A stretch of 64,000 nt of DNA from Pseudoalteromonas phenolica (GTDB taxonomy: Bacteria > Pseudomonadota > Gammaproteobacteria > Enterobacterales > Alteromonadaceae), in assembly GCF_005876835.1 (NCBI RefSeq), contig NZ_PPSW01000001.1:1-64000 (forward strand). Direction: 5' to 3'. The position numbers were made by a program, and so were the translations under genes. Under the pieces are notes generated by a model. That model was given only the letters and a program-made list of their open reading frames with translations. It made no database searches and had not been told where the DNA came from. Below are positions 45,499 through 55,136 of the stretch, piece after piece (position 1 is the first letter of the stretch; each line of letters begins with the position of its first letter).

Positions 45499-46665
45499 CT
45501 AAAGCATAAGCTCCAGTGATTTTAATTTCGCTTCGTATATCCCGGTTTTTTCTTGAGAGTCAGACATTTTGATGGCTTTTTCTAAAGCTTCTTTTGCGAG
45601 GTCATGATCATTTTGTAGATAGTGGGTCTTGGCTAATTCGAAGTAAGGTTCAGGTAGATAAGGGTGTTGTTCAATGATTTTATTTAGGGTTTTCTTTGCT
45701 TTTCCAAAGTGTTTCTTTTCTAAGCTTTGTTTTGCAATTAGCAAGAAATCAAATGGCGTTTTGGCTGCTTTTTCAAGTTCTTCATTAAGTCTTTCAACTA
45801 AATCGGTATTACTCTGTTGAGCGGCTAAAAATCGATATGACGCAATGAGATTACTACTTGTTAAATTATGCTGTATAGCAAATTGAAAAAGCTGTTCAGC
45901 TGTTTTGGTATCTCCTGCGCGGCGGTGCAAAATGGCTAATAGGTTAATTAGCTCAGGGTTTTTAGGTGTGAACTTTAGAGCTTCATTGATGAGTGAGTAG
46001 CTTAAATCAAAGTGTTCATCTATCAGCGCATTTGTAGCCAAGTTAGAATAATACTTAGACAGAAGGCTTGAGTATGTCGCATTGCCAAGATAAAACGTAT
46101 TTTGTTGGGGGAAATAATCTACAACTGTGCCAGCTCTTAAAATTTGAATCCAATCCTTATCTTTTTCTTCTGAATCTTTGGGGGCATAAAGTTTAGTATT
46201 GAAGTGCGTAGAGACAATAAGAAGATCTTGTTCTTTTTTGAAAATAGGATATGTAGATACTTCTCTAAAGCCAGTCTCTACACCTGCGACGTTCGCGTAG
46301 GCTTGGGTTAAGATAGCTAGGCTAACACAGTTTCCTTGTTGTTTACTCTGAGACTCGCTTGCAGTTAAGGTCTCTCCGTCATATGAGAAGTAACCCATTG
46401 TTCTGTCTAAGTATCTCTCAATAGCTTTGTCAGCTCTGAGCCCTTGAGAAATATATTCATTATACTCGGCCAGAAACTTCGACTTTTCAGCTTTTGGAAG
46501 TGCGAATATCTCTTCTTCGCTAGGTACGGATATAAGCTTGAATAAATTAGGGTTTACAAGTGTTAGGGGAGAAGGGGTAGATTCTTTTTCGGGTTTAGGT
46601 GCTGGCGTCGTGTTACACCCAGTAAAAATAAAAGTGATGAAAAGAAACATAATTAAATAACGCAA
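45499..46665 (-). CDS. TPR lipoprotein with transglutaminase-like domain
   Basis: A 388-residue lipoprotein (lipobox FTGC, Cys17). Residues about 70-190 resemble a transglutaminase/cysteine-peptidase fold: the nucleophile-type Cys in QQGNCVSLAILTQAYAN and His in IVSTHFNTKLYAPK. The C-terminal 180 residues hold about five TPR units (LINLLAILHRRAGDTKTAEQ, PEPYFELAKTHYLQNDHDLA). It should face the periplasm, where TPRs bind partners. The role is unknown. Start ATG 46665 with AAGGAGCTG upstream. Single gene. Confidence 0.8.
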   Translation of the reverse strand: MRYLIMFLFITFIFTGCNTTPAPKPEKESTPSPLTLVNPNLFKLISVPSEEEIFALPKAEKSKFLAEYNEYISQGLRADKAIERYLDRTMGYFSYDGETLTASESQSKQQGNCVSLAILTQAYANVAGVETGFREVSTYPIFKKEQDLLIVSTHFNTKLYAPKDSEEKDKDWIQILRAGTVVDYFPQQNTFYLGNATYSSLLSKYYSNLATNALIDEHFDLSYSLINEALKFTPKNPELINLLAILHRRAGDTKTAEQLFQFAIQHNLTSSNLIASYRFLAAQQSNTDLVERLNEELEKAAKTPFDFLLIAKQSLEKKHFGKAKKTLNKIIEQHPYLPEPYFELAKTHYLQNDHDLAKEALEKAIKMSDSQEKTGIYEAKLKSLELML

Positions 46666-46864
46666 AATACAGCTCCTTGTTATCTGTCAATTTAGCTTTG
46701 CACTGCTCAATTTCTATTCTTACCTCGTATGCTTGTATTTGTAAAGTTATTCACTAAAATGCGCGCCCTCTTTCAATTATCAATAAAAACCAGTGTTTTA
46801 CATCGTGTTTTATTGATGGTTACGCCTTTTTTACTTGTTCACAATATCGTTACAGGAGCCTGCG

Positions 46865-47476
46865 TTGTTCGACTATTTGCCGATCGTCTCATCCCTCATT
46901 TTAGTCTTTAGCTTTTGGCCTCTAATTAATAAAGTACGCCGTAACCGCAGTGTGTCAGGGCTGTCACTGATGATGATGAGTTTTGGTGTGGCACAGAGTA
47001 GTTACTTTATTGCTTACAATTTGTTTTTTGACCGCTTGTTTATGGTGTTGCCATTTGTGGTGACCGGTGCTTTGAGTGCGCTGATCTTATATTACTTTGT
47101 GCGCTATAACTCAGATGAAAAGCAACGTAGACAGCTGGCGATAATGCTGCTGTGCTCGGTACTGCCTTTTGGGCTGTTATTATTACCCAATACCGATGCG
47201 GCAAGTTTGTTAAATGGCCTAACCTATGTGGGTTTAGTGATGAGCTCAGTCAGAGTTATGCCACAAACTTATAAAACGATTAAAAGTGGAGATGTGTCGA
47301 ACTTGAGTGCTCGCTACTTTTCGCTGCAGTTAATTGCTGGTTTAACCGGGTTGAGTGCAGAGTTACATATGGCGCAAGTGAGTGTGGCGCATGTACTCAC
47401 GTTTGTGATGATCTTACTGACCAATGCTGCGCAGCTGGCGTGTATTCATTACTATCGTCGCCCGGCACTGGCCTAA
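46865..47476 (+). CDS. PQ-loop repeat (SWEET-like) membrane protein
   Basis: A 203-residue polytopic inner-membrane protein with about seven helices. Two PQ-loop-like repeats are visible: residues about 10-45 (FWPLINKVRRNRSVSGLSLM) and about 130-165 (VRVMPQTYKTIKSGDVSNLS). Each has the Pro-Gln/Leu kink followed by a charged loop and S-x-L-S. This suggests a small-solute transporter of the SWEET/PQ-loop superfamily. The start is TTG 46865: AGGAG at 46854-46858 is six bases upstream and the upstream in-frame codons overlap it. A longer reading from 46835 is rejected. It is convergent with the histidine kinase gene 18 bases away. Confidence 0.75.
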   Translation: MFDYLPIVSSLILVFSFWPLINKVRRNRSVSGLSLMMMSFGVAQSSYFIAYNLFFDRLFMVLPFVVTGALSALILYYFVRYNSDEKQRRQLAIMLLCSVLPFGLLLLPNTDAASLLNGLTYVGLVMSSVRVMPQTYKTIKSGDVSNLSARYFSLQLIAGLTGLSAELHMAQVSVAHVLTFVMILLTNAAQLACIHYYRRPALA

Positions 47477-47494
47477 CCTCCCGCATAATAAAGG

Positions 47495-48718
47495 TCAAAG
47501 TGGCAAGCGTATTGTCACTTTTGCACCGTCTTGGTGGTTACTCAAAGAGAGCTCACCACTATGTCTCTCTATGATGTCTTGGCAGATAGTCAGACCAAGC
47601 CCATGTCCTGATGGCTTGGTGGTGTAAAGCGGTGTGAGTGCATTGTTTAAATTGGCAAAACCCGGACCGTTATCGCAGACTGTGATCTGTTGCCAACTGC
47701 CTATGACTTGATTTTGTATGGTGACTTTTGCGTCTGACTCGGCCGCTTCTTTGGCATTCTTAATTAAGTTAATCAGCACTTGTTCTATTTGTATTGCATC
47801 AGCAATTAAATTACTGGCGCCAGAGTAGTACAGCTCAACATTTTGCTCATCTGCGCACGCTTGAACGACACCTTGTAAATCGAAGTGTTGGGCATGGGGC
47901 TCTGGTAACCGACTGAGGCTAGCGTAACTTTTTATAAAGCTCAGCAGTGACTCGCTGCGGTTTTTGACTCGAGTCAGAGCTTGGCGAGTTTGTGACTCAG
48001 GCAGTGGATCGTACTCTAATAAAGTCTCAGTCATCGAGCTCATAGGGGTCAGTGAATTAGTGAGCTCGTGAGACAAAATACGAATTAAATCGGCTTGGCT
48101 CTGGCGCTTGGCTTTTTGTAATTGCTCACCTATAAACAAAGCGCTTACCAGCGTGTAACCTTGCTCTTTGAGCTTAAATAGCTGTAATTGCCATTGTTGG
48201 TTGAAATCAGTATGACAAACATTATTTTGTGTGATCTTAAACCCAGTATCAGCTTGTGACATGCCGGTTAGTAACGGCTGGTTTATTGCTTGATGCATGC
48301 TGTGGTTAAAAAAGCACAGCTTTTGATGCTCATCGAATACCGCAATCGGTGTTGGCCAGCTTTGCAGCAGTGAAAAAAATAATGGTTGTTGCTGTGCTTC
48401 ATCTTGATGAAATAGATTGCTCAGTTGCATGCCGAGTTGCGCGATGGGGGTGCTGTGATCGGTAAAATTTAAACTGAGATTGGTTTGCCCTTGTTGTTTA
48501 GCATTCACAAAGGCTTGTAGTTGTTTTATGGGCTCAAACCAAGCTAAATATATGCGGTAGGCCATGTAACTAAACAAGTAAGCTAAGACAGAAAATACGC
48601 TGGCAGTGAGTAAAGCATCGCTGCTCCATGTATAAAGTAAAGCACTGCTCAAAGTGAGTAATAGCAGTACACAAGCAGTTAAGAGCGCTTTTACTTTGAA
48701 AGTTTGAGTATGTCTCAT
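47495..48718 (-). CDS. Sensor histidine kinase of the efflux operon
   Basis: A 407-residue membrane kinase, last gene of a five-gene minus-strand operon. Two adjacent N-terminal helices (about 10-52) form a hairpin with almost no periplasmic loop, so it probably senses a membrane or intracellular signal. A PAS-like segment (WPTPIAVFDEHQKLCFFNHS) precedes the phospho-acceptor helix with His in ILSHELTNSLTPM. The ATPase has NLIKNAKEAAE, VCDNGPGF and PSGHGLGLTICQDI. The start lies three bases after the regulator's stop codon. It should phosphorylate that NtrC-type regulator, as in the NtrY/AtoS-like pairs that sit with MacB-type exporters. Confidence 0.9.
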   Translation of the reverse strand: MRHTQTFKVKALLTACVLLLLTLSSALLYTWSSDALLTASVFSVLAYLFSYMAYRIYLAWFEPIKQLQAFVNAKQQGQTNLSLNFTDHSTPIAQLGMQLSNLFHQDEAQQQPLFFSLLQSWPTPIAVFDEHQKLCFFNHSMHQAINQPLLTGMSQADTGFKITQNNVCHTDFNQQWQLQLFKLKEQGYTLVSALFIGEQLQKAKRQSQADLIRILSHELTNSLTPMSSMTETLLEYDPLPESQTRQALTRVKNRSESLLSFIKSYASLSRLPEPHAQHFDLQGVVQACADEQNVELYYSGASNLIADAIQIEQVLINLIKNAKEAAESDAKVTIQNQVIGSWQQITVCDNGPGFANLNNALTPLYTTKPSGHGLGLTICQDIIERHSGELSLSNHQDGAKVTIRLPL

Positions 48719-48721
48719 GGC

Positions 48722-50050
48722 TTACTCTGGCAAATCGATTTGATATTTTTCTAAGCGACGATAAAGCGCATTACGTGAAATACCCAATACCTTGGCAGAG
48801 GCACTGATCTGCGACTCATTCGCAGCAAGCACATCCAGAATACGCTGTTTTTCGAGTGCTTCTAAGGTCATTGCTGGCACTTCAGAGGTTTGCTCTGAAT
48901 GCGTCGTTTCAATCAACAAGTGGGTATCATCAATGGACTCGTTTTGACAGATAAGCACTGCGCGTTCAAGGGTGTGGCTTAACTCTCTGACGTTGCCCGG
49001 CCAGTCATGCGAAAGTAGTCGCTGGCTGGCAGTTTGGTCGAGAGTCGGTCGAGTCTTATTATATTTTTGACTGTATTTATCAATGAAGTATTCGGCAAGA
49101 GGCAAAATATCCGCTTGTCTGGCTCGCAGTGGTGGCAAGGTGATAACAAAGGTATTGAGCCGATAATATAAGTCTTGACGAAATTGCTGTTTAGCAATGG
49201 CTTGCGGAATATCCTGATTGGTTGCTGCAATTAAGCGCACATCAACTTTGCTTGGCGCACTCGCGCCCAGTGGCGTAAATTGCCCAGTTTCTAATACTTG
49301 TAGTAATTTGGGTTGTAAATGAATGGGCAGTGCCCCTATTTCATCCATAAATAAGCTACCCGACTGGGCTTGGCTAAATGCCCCTAAACGGTTTGTCTTG
49401 GCATCGGTAAAAGCACCTTTTTGATGACCGAATAGCTCGCTTTCGAACAAGTTATCTGTGATGGCCGCCATATTTAAGTTGATTAAGGGAGCTTGGCGAC
49501 GGTGGCTGAGTTGGTGAATACGCTGCGCTAGTTGTGACTTTCCTGTGCCGTTTTCACCTAAAATCAGTAAATTTGCGTCTGTTTGTGCCAGTTGGTGAAC
49601 CAATTGCTCAATTTGCTGCATTTTCTCAGAGTGTGCGATCCAAGCCGAAGCGCTGTCACTTCGCACTTTGGTAGGTTCAATATGTCGAGCGATCTGTGCC
49701 AATAAGGCATCTTTACGCCACGGCTTTTCAACAAAGTCTTTTGCGCCGAGTTGCATGCCTTTTACGGCAAGTTCAATGTTTGCCCACGCGGTCATTAAGA
49801 TGACCGGAATATTCAGTGCGGTAAGCTCCGGCAGTAAGGCGAGGCCTTCTTGGCCTGAAGTGGTATCACGAGAGAAGTTCATATCAAGCAAAATTAAGTC
49901 GGGGGTCAGACGCGTTAATACTTGTTGGCAGGCAAATGGGTTTTCGGCTTCAACAACACGGAAACCGGCTTGCTCGAGTAATAAACTGAGCGCGAAACGT
50001 ATGTCGTCATGATCATCGACAATTAAAATGCAGGGCTTCGATATGGGCAT
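48722..50050 (-). CDS. NtrC-type sigma-54-dependent response regulator
   Basis: A 442-residue regulator. Receiver domain with Asp56 in LILLDMNF; AAA+ domain with Walker A GENGTGKS (165-172), and Walker B in the SGSLFMDEIGALP region; Fis-type helix-turn-helix at the end (SASAKVLGISRNALYRRL). The sigma-54 contact loop reads GAFTDA (from about residue 212) where GAFTGA is canonical. This is a natural variant and does not by itself show loss of function. It is encoded between the exporter permease and the kinase, and a sigma-54-like promoter plus a palindrome lie upstream of the first operon gene, so it probably activates its own operon. Confidence 0.92.
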   Translation of the reverse strand: MPISKPCILIVDDHDDIRFALSLLLEQAGFRVVEAENPFACQQVLTRLTPDLILLDMNFSRDTTSGQEGLALLPELTALNIPVILMTAWANIELAVKGMQLGAKDFVEKPWRKDALLAQIARHIEPTKVRSDSASAWIAHSEKMQQIEQLVHQLAQTDANLLILGENGTGKSQLAQRIHQLSHRRQAPLINLNMAAITDNLFESELFGHQKGAFTDAKTNRLGAFSQAQSGSLFMDEIGALPIHLQPKLLQVLETGQFTPLGASAPSKVDVRLIAATNQDIPQAIAKQQFRQDLYYRLNTFVITLPPLRARQADILPLAEYFIDKYSQKYNKTRPTLDQTASQRLLSHDWPGNVRELSHTLERAVLICQNESIDDTHLLIETTHSEQTSEVPAMTLEALEKQRILDVLAANESQISASAKVLGISRNALYRRLEKYQIDLPE

Positions 50051-50071
50051 GAATATATGTACTTCTTTCTA

Positions 50072-50130
50072 GGGCGGCTACCATAGCCGCCCGGTCCTTG
50101 ATTAAGAGAGTTGGTATTATAACTCTCTTA
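50072..50130 (-). promoter_or_regulatory. Two intercistronic hairpins between permease and regulator genes
   Basis: GGGCGGCTA-CCA-TAGCCGCCC (50072-50092) is a very stable hairpin in the 66-base gap. TAAGAGAGTT/AACTCTCTTA (50103-50130) overlaps the permease stop codon. Neither is followed by a T run in the direction of transcription, so they look like mRNA processing or attenuation structures separating transporter from regulator expression. Confidence 0.55.
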
Positions 50131-52579
50131 GTGCGCGCATCGGGTCGGCATTGATAATACGCCAAACAACCCAAGTAATGGCTGAGAGTACGATAGCAAG
50201 CAAGGCAAAACCAAACAAGCCCAGTGCCGTCCAAGAAAGTGCTGGCAGACTACTGTGGTTTTGTTGAACCACGCCGTAGCTAATACTTGATAACGCAATG
50301 GCAATGCCTGCGGCAATCAGTAATAAAGGCGTGATGCTTTGCAAAGTGCGCTTCAGTAATGATACTCGGGTTGCCCCCGTTGCCATTCTGATGGCCAGTT
50401 CAAAACGCTTTAACTCACTAAAGCCAACCGCCATGGCATTTGAGCCGACAAAAGCCAGTAACAAGGTTAATACGCATAAACCTGAAATAAAGTAAAAGCG
50501 AATGCGATCTTGCTCGATATGTTTGTCCCAAATTGACGCCAGTGAGTCAAAGTGTAATTGTTTTACCTTTGGATGTGCACTTAACATGGCGGTTTTCAGC
50601 TCTGATTGCTTGAAGGTGTGCCCTTCAGGCAACTGCATCATGATGTAAACTCCGGTATTTGCAGTATTTATAATAGGTGCCATTAGGGTTGGGTAGCCTA
50701 GCCCTTTGCTGACAAGACTGAAGTGGTCGGCAATCACACCAATGATTTGCAAGGTACCTATTTGTTTGCCAATGGCTGATTCAATCGTACCATCCTGAGA
50801 TAATTGCAATGCTAAAGGTTCATTAATAATGGCGACTTGCGCTAATGAAGTTTGTTCTTCTGCTGTTATGTTGCGACCCGCTAGTAACTTTAACCCAAAC
50901 GCGTCGACATAATCTGCGCCAATGTTTTTGTACATATATGTGATTTGTTCGTTAGTATCTTCATCGAAATTCATCGAAATCATCATATTTGAACCAAATG
51001 GTTCACTTTGAGAGTCGAGAATTTTGAGTTGAGGTTGAACGTTTTGAGCTGCTGACGATAACTGTGCTTTGATATCTAGAATCTCTAAGTGAAGACGCTG
51101 CTCTTCAGCACGTCTTAGCTGTTCTTCTGAAGGTAGTGGGTCACCTTGTCCCTCGAAATCAACTTTTACCATCATGGTATTGCCTGGTGTAAAACCTAAA
51201 TCGACGTTCACCTTGTTGTAAGTGGCTTCGGCCAAGAGGGCTGTACCTGTCATGATCAATGCGGCTGAGCTTAGTTGTGCGATAAATAAAGCTTTTGTCA
51301 GCGGGCTCATTTTGCCAGCATTCACCCCTTTGTTAGAGGTATTGATATGTTGATTCAGCGCCGTCGAGTCGCACTGAAATATGGCAGACAGAGAGAAAAC
51401 AGCATTGATGATCAAGACAATGAAGATGGCCATACTCACAGTCACAAGATCTAAATTTACCAGTGAAAGCATTTCGATATTGCCACCACTGATGATAGGT
51501 AGGGCACGAATAAGCCAAGCACAGGCAAACAGGCCAATGAGTGCAGAGAATAAGAACAGGGGTAGACTTTCTAAAAAGGCAATGATAAATAAGCGCTTTC
51601 TCGGAGAGCCGAGGCATAGGTGCGTGGCAAACTCTTGCTCGCGCTGTTGATAGTGAGACAAGAACAAGTTGAATAAGTTTAAGCTCGCCATGAACAGTAA
51701 TGCAGACACTGAGATAAATAGAAAAACAATCAGTGTGTTTTGATCTTTCATTAAATGTGCGCGATAAAGTTCAACTTTGCTAGATGTGCCCATTTGCTCT
51801 AGCATGCCTTTGTAGCTTGCTAATTCAGTTTCGTATTTTGCGAATAAATGCTGCCAAAATTGGGTGAGCATTTCTTCGGTAAATACTTGATTTTGCGTTT
51901 TAATGAAGAGTTTATTTGAGCCGCCAAATTGGTTCGACGGGGTATCAGCTAAGTGACTCGCTAAATCAAAGAACTGCCACGTTTGCTGCGAAACGATATC
52001 ATCCATACTATAAAACGAGCGAAAATCAGCGAATACTCCACGAATAAGCAACTGGTTTCCCTCTAATTCTAATTGTCGACCGACCACATTCGCGCTGCTG
52101 GCAAAGGCGTTACGCCACAAGCTCTCAGATATCCACACTGCACCCTCTTGATTACTTAAGCTTGGCATTTCACCAACTAATAATGGCGTATTGGCGATCA
52201 CCGTTTGAAAGTTATTTGAAGCAGTGAGCTTAGTAATGGCAAGGTTTTGATCGTTGACCTGTACAAAATTGGCGCGGGCATGCAAGGTTGCAACCTCACC
52301 AAACTGCTTATAATATTCGGCAAATTCAGCGGCACCGTGGCGGTTAAAAATTGAGATTTTAAAGTCTTCTGAGACTTGAACCTGCCTATCAACATGATAA
52401 ATATTTTGCTCGTCTTTGATGTCTGGCAAAGGCTTAAAAATTAGATTGCTACTCATAGCAACGACTGTGAGTACGGCGGCTAAGGTTAAACTTAATGTTA
52501 TTAGCACAGGCAGGGCTAATCTTGGTTTTGTGATCAGCCTTTGCACCCCATGTTTCAGCGCGCGTTGGTAAATACTCAT
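50117..52579 (-). CDS. MacB/FtsX-type ABC permease
   Basis: An 820-residue permease of the MacB-type mechanotransmission exporters. An N-terminal membrane helix (about 22-45) is followed by a periplasmic MacB_PCD-like domain, a three-helix FtsX block at about 280-390, a short helix pair near 425-450, a second periplasmic domain, and a final FtsX block at about 705-810. The duplicated two-FtsX layout distinguishes it from MacB itself. It overlaps the ATPase gene by four bases (ATGA). With the ATPase and membrane-fusion protein it should move a substrate from the periplasm across the outer membrane through a TolC-like channel. Confidence 0.88.
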   Translation of the reverse strand: MSIYQRALKHGVQRLITKPRLALPVLITLSLTLAAVLTVVAMSSNLIFKPLPDIKDEQNIYHVDRQVQVSEDFKISIFNRHGAAEFAEYYKQFGEVATLHARANFVQVNDQNLAITKLTASNNFQTVIANTPLLVGEMPSLSNQEGAVWISESLWRNAFASSANVVGRQLELEGNQLLIRGVFADFRSFYSMDDIVSQQTWQFFDLASHLADTPSNQFGGSNKLFIKTQNQVFTEEMLTQFWQHLFAKYETELASYKGMLEQMGTSSKVELYRAHLMKDQNTLIVFLFISVSALLFMASLNLFNLFLSHYQQREQEFATHLCLGSPRKRLFIIAFLESLPLFLFSALIGLFACAWLIRALPIISGGNIEMLSLVNLDLVTVSMAIFIVLIINAVFSLSAIFQCDSTALNQHINTSNKGVNAGKMSPLTKALFIAQLSSAALIMTGTALLAEATYNKVNVDLGFTPGNTMMVKVDFEGQGDPLPSEEQLRRAEEQRLHLEILDIKAQLSSAAQNVQPQLKILDSQSEPFGSNMMISMNFDEDTNEQITYMYKNIGADYVDAFGLKLLAGRNITAEEQTSLAQVAIINEPLALQLSQDGTIESAIGKQIGTLQIIGVIADHFSLVSKGLGYPTLMAPIINTANTGVYIMMQLPEGHTFKQSELKTAMLSAHPKVKQLHFDSLASIWDKHIEQDRIRFYFISGLCVLTLLLAFVGSNAMAVGFSELKRFELAIRMATGATRVSLLKRTLQSITPLLLIAAGIAIALSSISYGVVQQNHSSLPALSWTALGLFGFALLAIVLSAITWVVWRIINADPMRALREL

Positions 52580-53268
52580 GCTACCGCCTCCTGTTGCTCG
52601 ACTAAGACTTTGCCATCAAATAAACGAATTTGGCGTTTCGCCATACGACTATAACGTTCGTCGTGTGTCACCATCACAATGGTGGTACCTTGGCGGTTGA
52701 GCTCTAATAACAGCTGCATCACGGCATCACCATTTTGACTGTCTAGGTTACCTGTTGGCTCATCCACCAGTAGCAGATCAGGTTCACCCACTAAAGCACG
52801 TGCAATCGCAACACGCTGCTGTTGTCCGCCAGAAAGCTGGCTTGGTGTGTGATCTAAGCGACCTGTCATATTAACGGCGGCAAGTTGTTTTTCTACGGCG
52901 GATTTAATGTCTTTTTTGCTCGCGCCACGATGTTCAAGGGGCAATGCCACGTTTTCGAATACAGTTAAGCTATCGATCAAATTAAATGACTGGAATACAT
53001 AGCCAATATGCTTATTTCTGACTTGCGAACGCTGATCGACGTTGAGGGTTTTTGTGTCTATGTCTGCCAACACATACTGACCGTCAGATGCGGTATCAAG
53101 TAACCCTAAAATACTGAGTAATGTCGATTTACCACAGCCTGAAGGACCAGAAATAGCAATGAATTCGCCTTCTTGAATGTGTAACGACACATCTTGCAAC
53201 GCATGCGTGTTTACTTGTCCTTGCTGATAGATTTTGTTGATGTTGTTAATGGTCACTAAAGTTTTCAT
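52576..53268 (-). CDS. MacB/LolD-type ABC transporter ATPase
   Basis: A 230-residue stand-alone ATPase. Walker [11 protein letters not shown]-loop YVFQSFNLI, signature [32 protein letters not shown] (signature, Walker B and D-loop in one run) and switch His in MVTHDERY. The sequence type is that of LolD/MacB/FtsE ATPases. Start ATG 53268, nine bases after the fusion-protein stop; its end overlaps the permease start. Confidence 0.93.
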   Translation of the reverse strand: MKTLVTINNINKIYQQGQVNTHALQDVSLHIQEGEFIAISGPSGCGKSTLLSILGLLDTASDGQYVLADIDTKTLNVDQRSQVRNKHIGYVFQSFNLIDSLTVFENVALPLEHRGASKKDIKSAVEKQLAAVNMTGRLDHTPSQLSGGQQQRVAIARALVGEPDLLLVDEPTGNLDSQNGDAVMQLLLELNRQGTTIVMVTHDERYSRMAKRQIRLFDGKVLVEQQEAVA

Positions 53269-53277
53269 GTGCGTTCC

Positions 53278-54534
53278 TTATAGTTTGTCGTTATCAAGCG
53301 CAAGCTGACTGAAATTATGCCACTGACTGAGATCAGATGTGATAACTATGTCACCGACTTTTAGGCCTGAGTGAATGAGAAGGTATTGTTCGCTCAGCTC
53401 ACCAAAGCGAACTTGTGTTTGTGTAAGCTGTGCTTGCTGAGCTGTTTTTTTGTAAAGCGGTTGCGTGCCTAAAGGCGAGAGGCCCGGGCGCTGTGCGATA
53501 TAGAGCGCATTTTCAAGGTGTTCTAAAAACACTAAGGCATTAACTGGCTGTGCAGGGCGTAAGTTAGCGGGCGCGCCTTCAGTAAAGTGCACTTCGGCAA
53601 TGATAAAGCCGTTTTCAACCACTGAGCCGAGTTGTTGTACAGTGCCCGAAAATGCCCCTTGTTGATGTTTTAAGTTAACTTGCGCGCCCAGTTGTACGCG
53701 TTCAGCAAGACGTTGGGGAATATTAATTCGCGCCATTAACTGAGACTTAGAGCCAACACGTGCCATGGCCTGACCTTGAGATACGCGTTGCCCAAGTTCA
53801 ATATCGAGCTGCTGTAAAGTACCTTCGATGCCTGCTGTGACGGTGAGGTTTGCCACTTTATTGGCGATGAGTGTCACTTGTTTTTGCTGTTGATTAAGCT
53901 GTATTTGTTGTTGCTCAAGTTCAAGTTTGTGCATTTCTTGCTGCTTTTCGAAACGATATTGCGCGAACTGCAATCGTTTCTGCAGTTGCGATAAACGTAG
54001 TTCAGCACGTTCTAGTTCTATCTTGGCGGCGATCCCTTGTTGCGCGAGTCTCTGGTTTACATCTACATCGAGCTGTGCAGCCTGAATTTGGCTTTGCATA
54101 TCGGCCAGATCGGCTTGAAAGTTCAGTTGTTCGTTTTGCTTTTGTAATTTAAATGCCGCGAATTCTGAATGCATACGTTCTAGTTGTGACTGGCTTTCAA
54201 AGAGCTGTTGATCAAGGTCTGGATTACTTAACTTCGCGATGATGCTAGTGGGTGTGACCTCTGCACCTGCACGTATAAAGATTTCTGTAACCTGTGCGGT
54301 TTCGGGCGCACTGATCAAGCGCTCGTAGCGTGAAGCATATTCTCCGAGCACAGGAATTTTAATATCAAGCGGGCCTTGCTGAACTGTGGCGGTTTCGAGC
54401 TCAGCGGTCTTTAAAGTTGGTATTGACGGGCTATTTAGCCAGAAAATTAGCAATGCAAAAGTCATTAAACCCGCGGTTAGCCAAACATATTTATGTTGTT
54501 TGGGATTGCGTTGAGTGGTTGTCGAAATATCCAT
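53278..54534 (-). CDS. HlyD-type periplasmic membrane-fusion protein
   Basis: A 418-residue adaptor, first gene of the efflux/two-component operon. One N-terminal membrane helix (about 15-35) and a half-lipoyl motif (TEIFIRAGAEVTPTSIIAKL). A long Gln/Leu/Arg-rich coiled coil (about 110-225) would span the periplasm. A second half-lipoyl and beta-barrel domain follow (GTLQQLDIELGQRVSQGQAM). It should link the ABC permease to an outer-membrane channel encoded elsewhere. The start ATG 54534 lies about 26 bases downstream of the start site predicted from the sigma-54-like promoter. Confidence 0.9.
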   Translation of the reverse strand: MDISTTTQRNPKQHKYVWLTAGLMTFALLIFWLNSPSIPTLKTAELETATVQQGPLDIKIPVLGEYASRYERLISAPETAQVTEIFIRAGAEVTPTSIIAKLSNPDLDQQLFESQSQLERMHSEFAAFKLQKQNEQLNFQADLADMQSQIQAAQLDVDVNQRLAQQGIAAKIELERAELRLSQLQKRLQFAQYRFEKQQEMHKLELEQQQIQLNQQQKQVTLIANKVANLTVTAGIEGTLQQLDIELGQRVSQGQAMARVGSKSQLMARINIPQRLAERVQLGAQVNLKHQQGAFSGTVQQLGSVVENGFIIAEVHFTEGAPANLRPAQPVNALVFLEHLENALYIAQRPGLSPLGTQPLYKKTAQQAQLTQTQVRFGELSEQYLLIHSGLKVGDIVITSDLSQWHNFSQLALDNDKL

Positions 54535-54570
54535 GTAAAACCTGCATATAAGTAACTATGCTAAAGGTTA

Positions 54571-54586
54571 AGGAAGTCTTGTGCCA
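54571..54586 (-). promoter_or_regulatory. Candidate sigma-54 promoter of the efflux operon
   Basis: On the minus strand TGGCAC-AAGAC-TTCCT matches the -24/-12 consensus TGGCAC-N5-TTGCW except C for G in the -12 element; GG and the final C have the required spacing. It lies 37-52 bases upstream of the fusion-protein start codon, and the operon encodes an NtrC-type activator. Confidence 0.55.
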
Positions 54587-54659
54587 AAAATCAAAATCAT
54601 TAATTATCAATCTCTTGCGGTTTTTTGTGAGTGATTTTTAGGTGGCGTGTGTGCGGTAG

Positions 54660-54675
54660 CGAACAAGGGTGTTCG
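54660..54675. promoter_or_regulatory. Candidate upstream activator site
   Basis: CGAACA-AGGG-TGTTCG is a perfect 6-4-6 inverted repeat about 75-90 bases upstream of the -24 element, the usual distance for an NtrC-family enhancer site. It is probably bound by the regulator encoded at 48722-50050. Confidence 0.55.
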
Positions 54676-54806
54676 ATTTCGGGCAACATCTGATTTAATA
54701 GTCGGGTATTTACACCTTGTTGCATTTTAAATTGATTATGATTTTCGAATATTGGGACTAACCGCTATATTAGGATGAGTTAAATTATTACCAAGATTGG
54801 GGTGAA

Positions 54807-55100
54807 ATGTTCGTGTTGATTAAGACCTTACTTTTTAAATTGTTTAAACAGCAGGCCAGCAAAAAAGTGGCGGGTATTGTAGTTGAAAAAGCGATGCAAC
54901 AAGGCATGGCATATATGGCGAAACGCGGCGAGCAGACTGAAGATGACACCATGTTGCTTGCTGCGGCGTTAAACAGCTTGGCCAATAAAGGGCTAGAAGA
55001 TGGCGTTTATCCACTTGAGTGTGGGCAAAAGCGTTTTAATGTGACCATTCGAAGTCAAGGCATAGTGGCTATTCAACCGATCGAAGCCAGTAAAATGTAG
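54807..55100 (+). CDS. Small protein of unknown function
   Basis: A 97-residue protein that I cannot assign. The basic, amphipathic N-terminus (LIKTLLFKLFKQQASKKVAG) could associate with the membrane but is not a clear transmembrane helix. It continues as a mixed helical segment, then a short beta-rich C-terminus (GQKRFNVTIRSQGIVAIQPI). The start is ATG 54807, with GGGG four bases before it; GTG 54813 has better spacing. It is divergent from the efflux operon, and a MITE begins 37 bases after its stop. Confidence 0.6.
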   Translation: MFVLIKTLLFKLFKQQASKKVAGIVVEKAMQQGMAYMAKRGEQTEDDTMLLAAALNSLANKGLEDGVYPLECGQKRFNVTIRSQGIVAIQPIEASKM

Positions 55101-55136
55101 TTGTTGAAGCTGCAGATTATTTAGAGCATATAAGTG

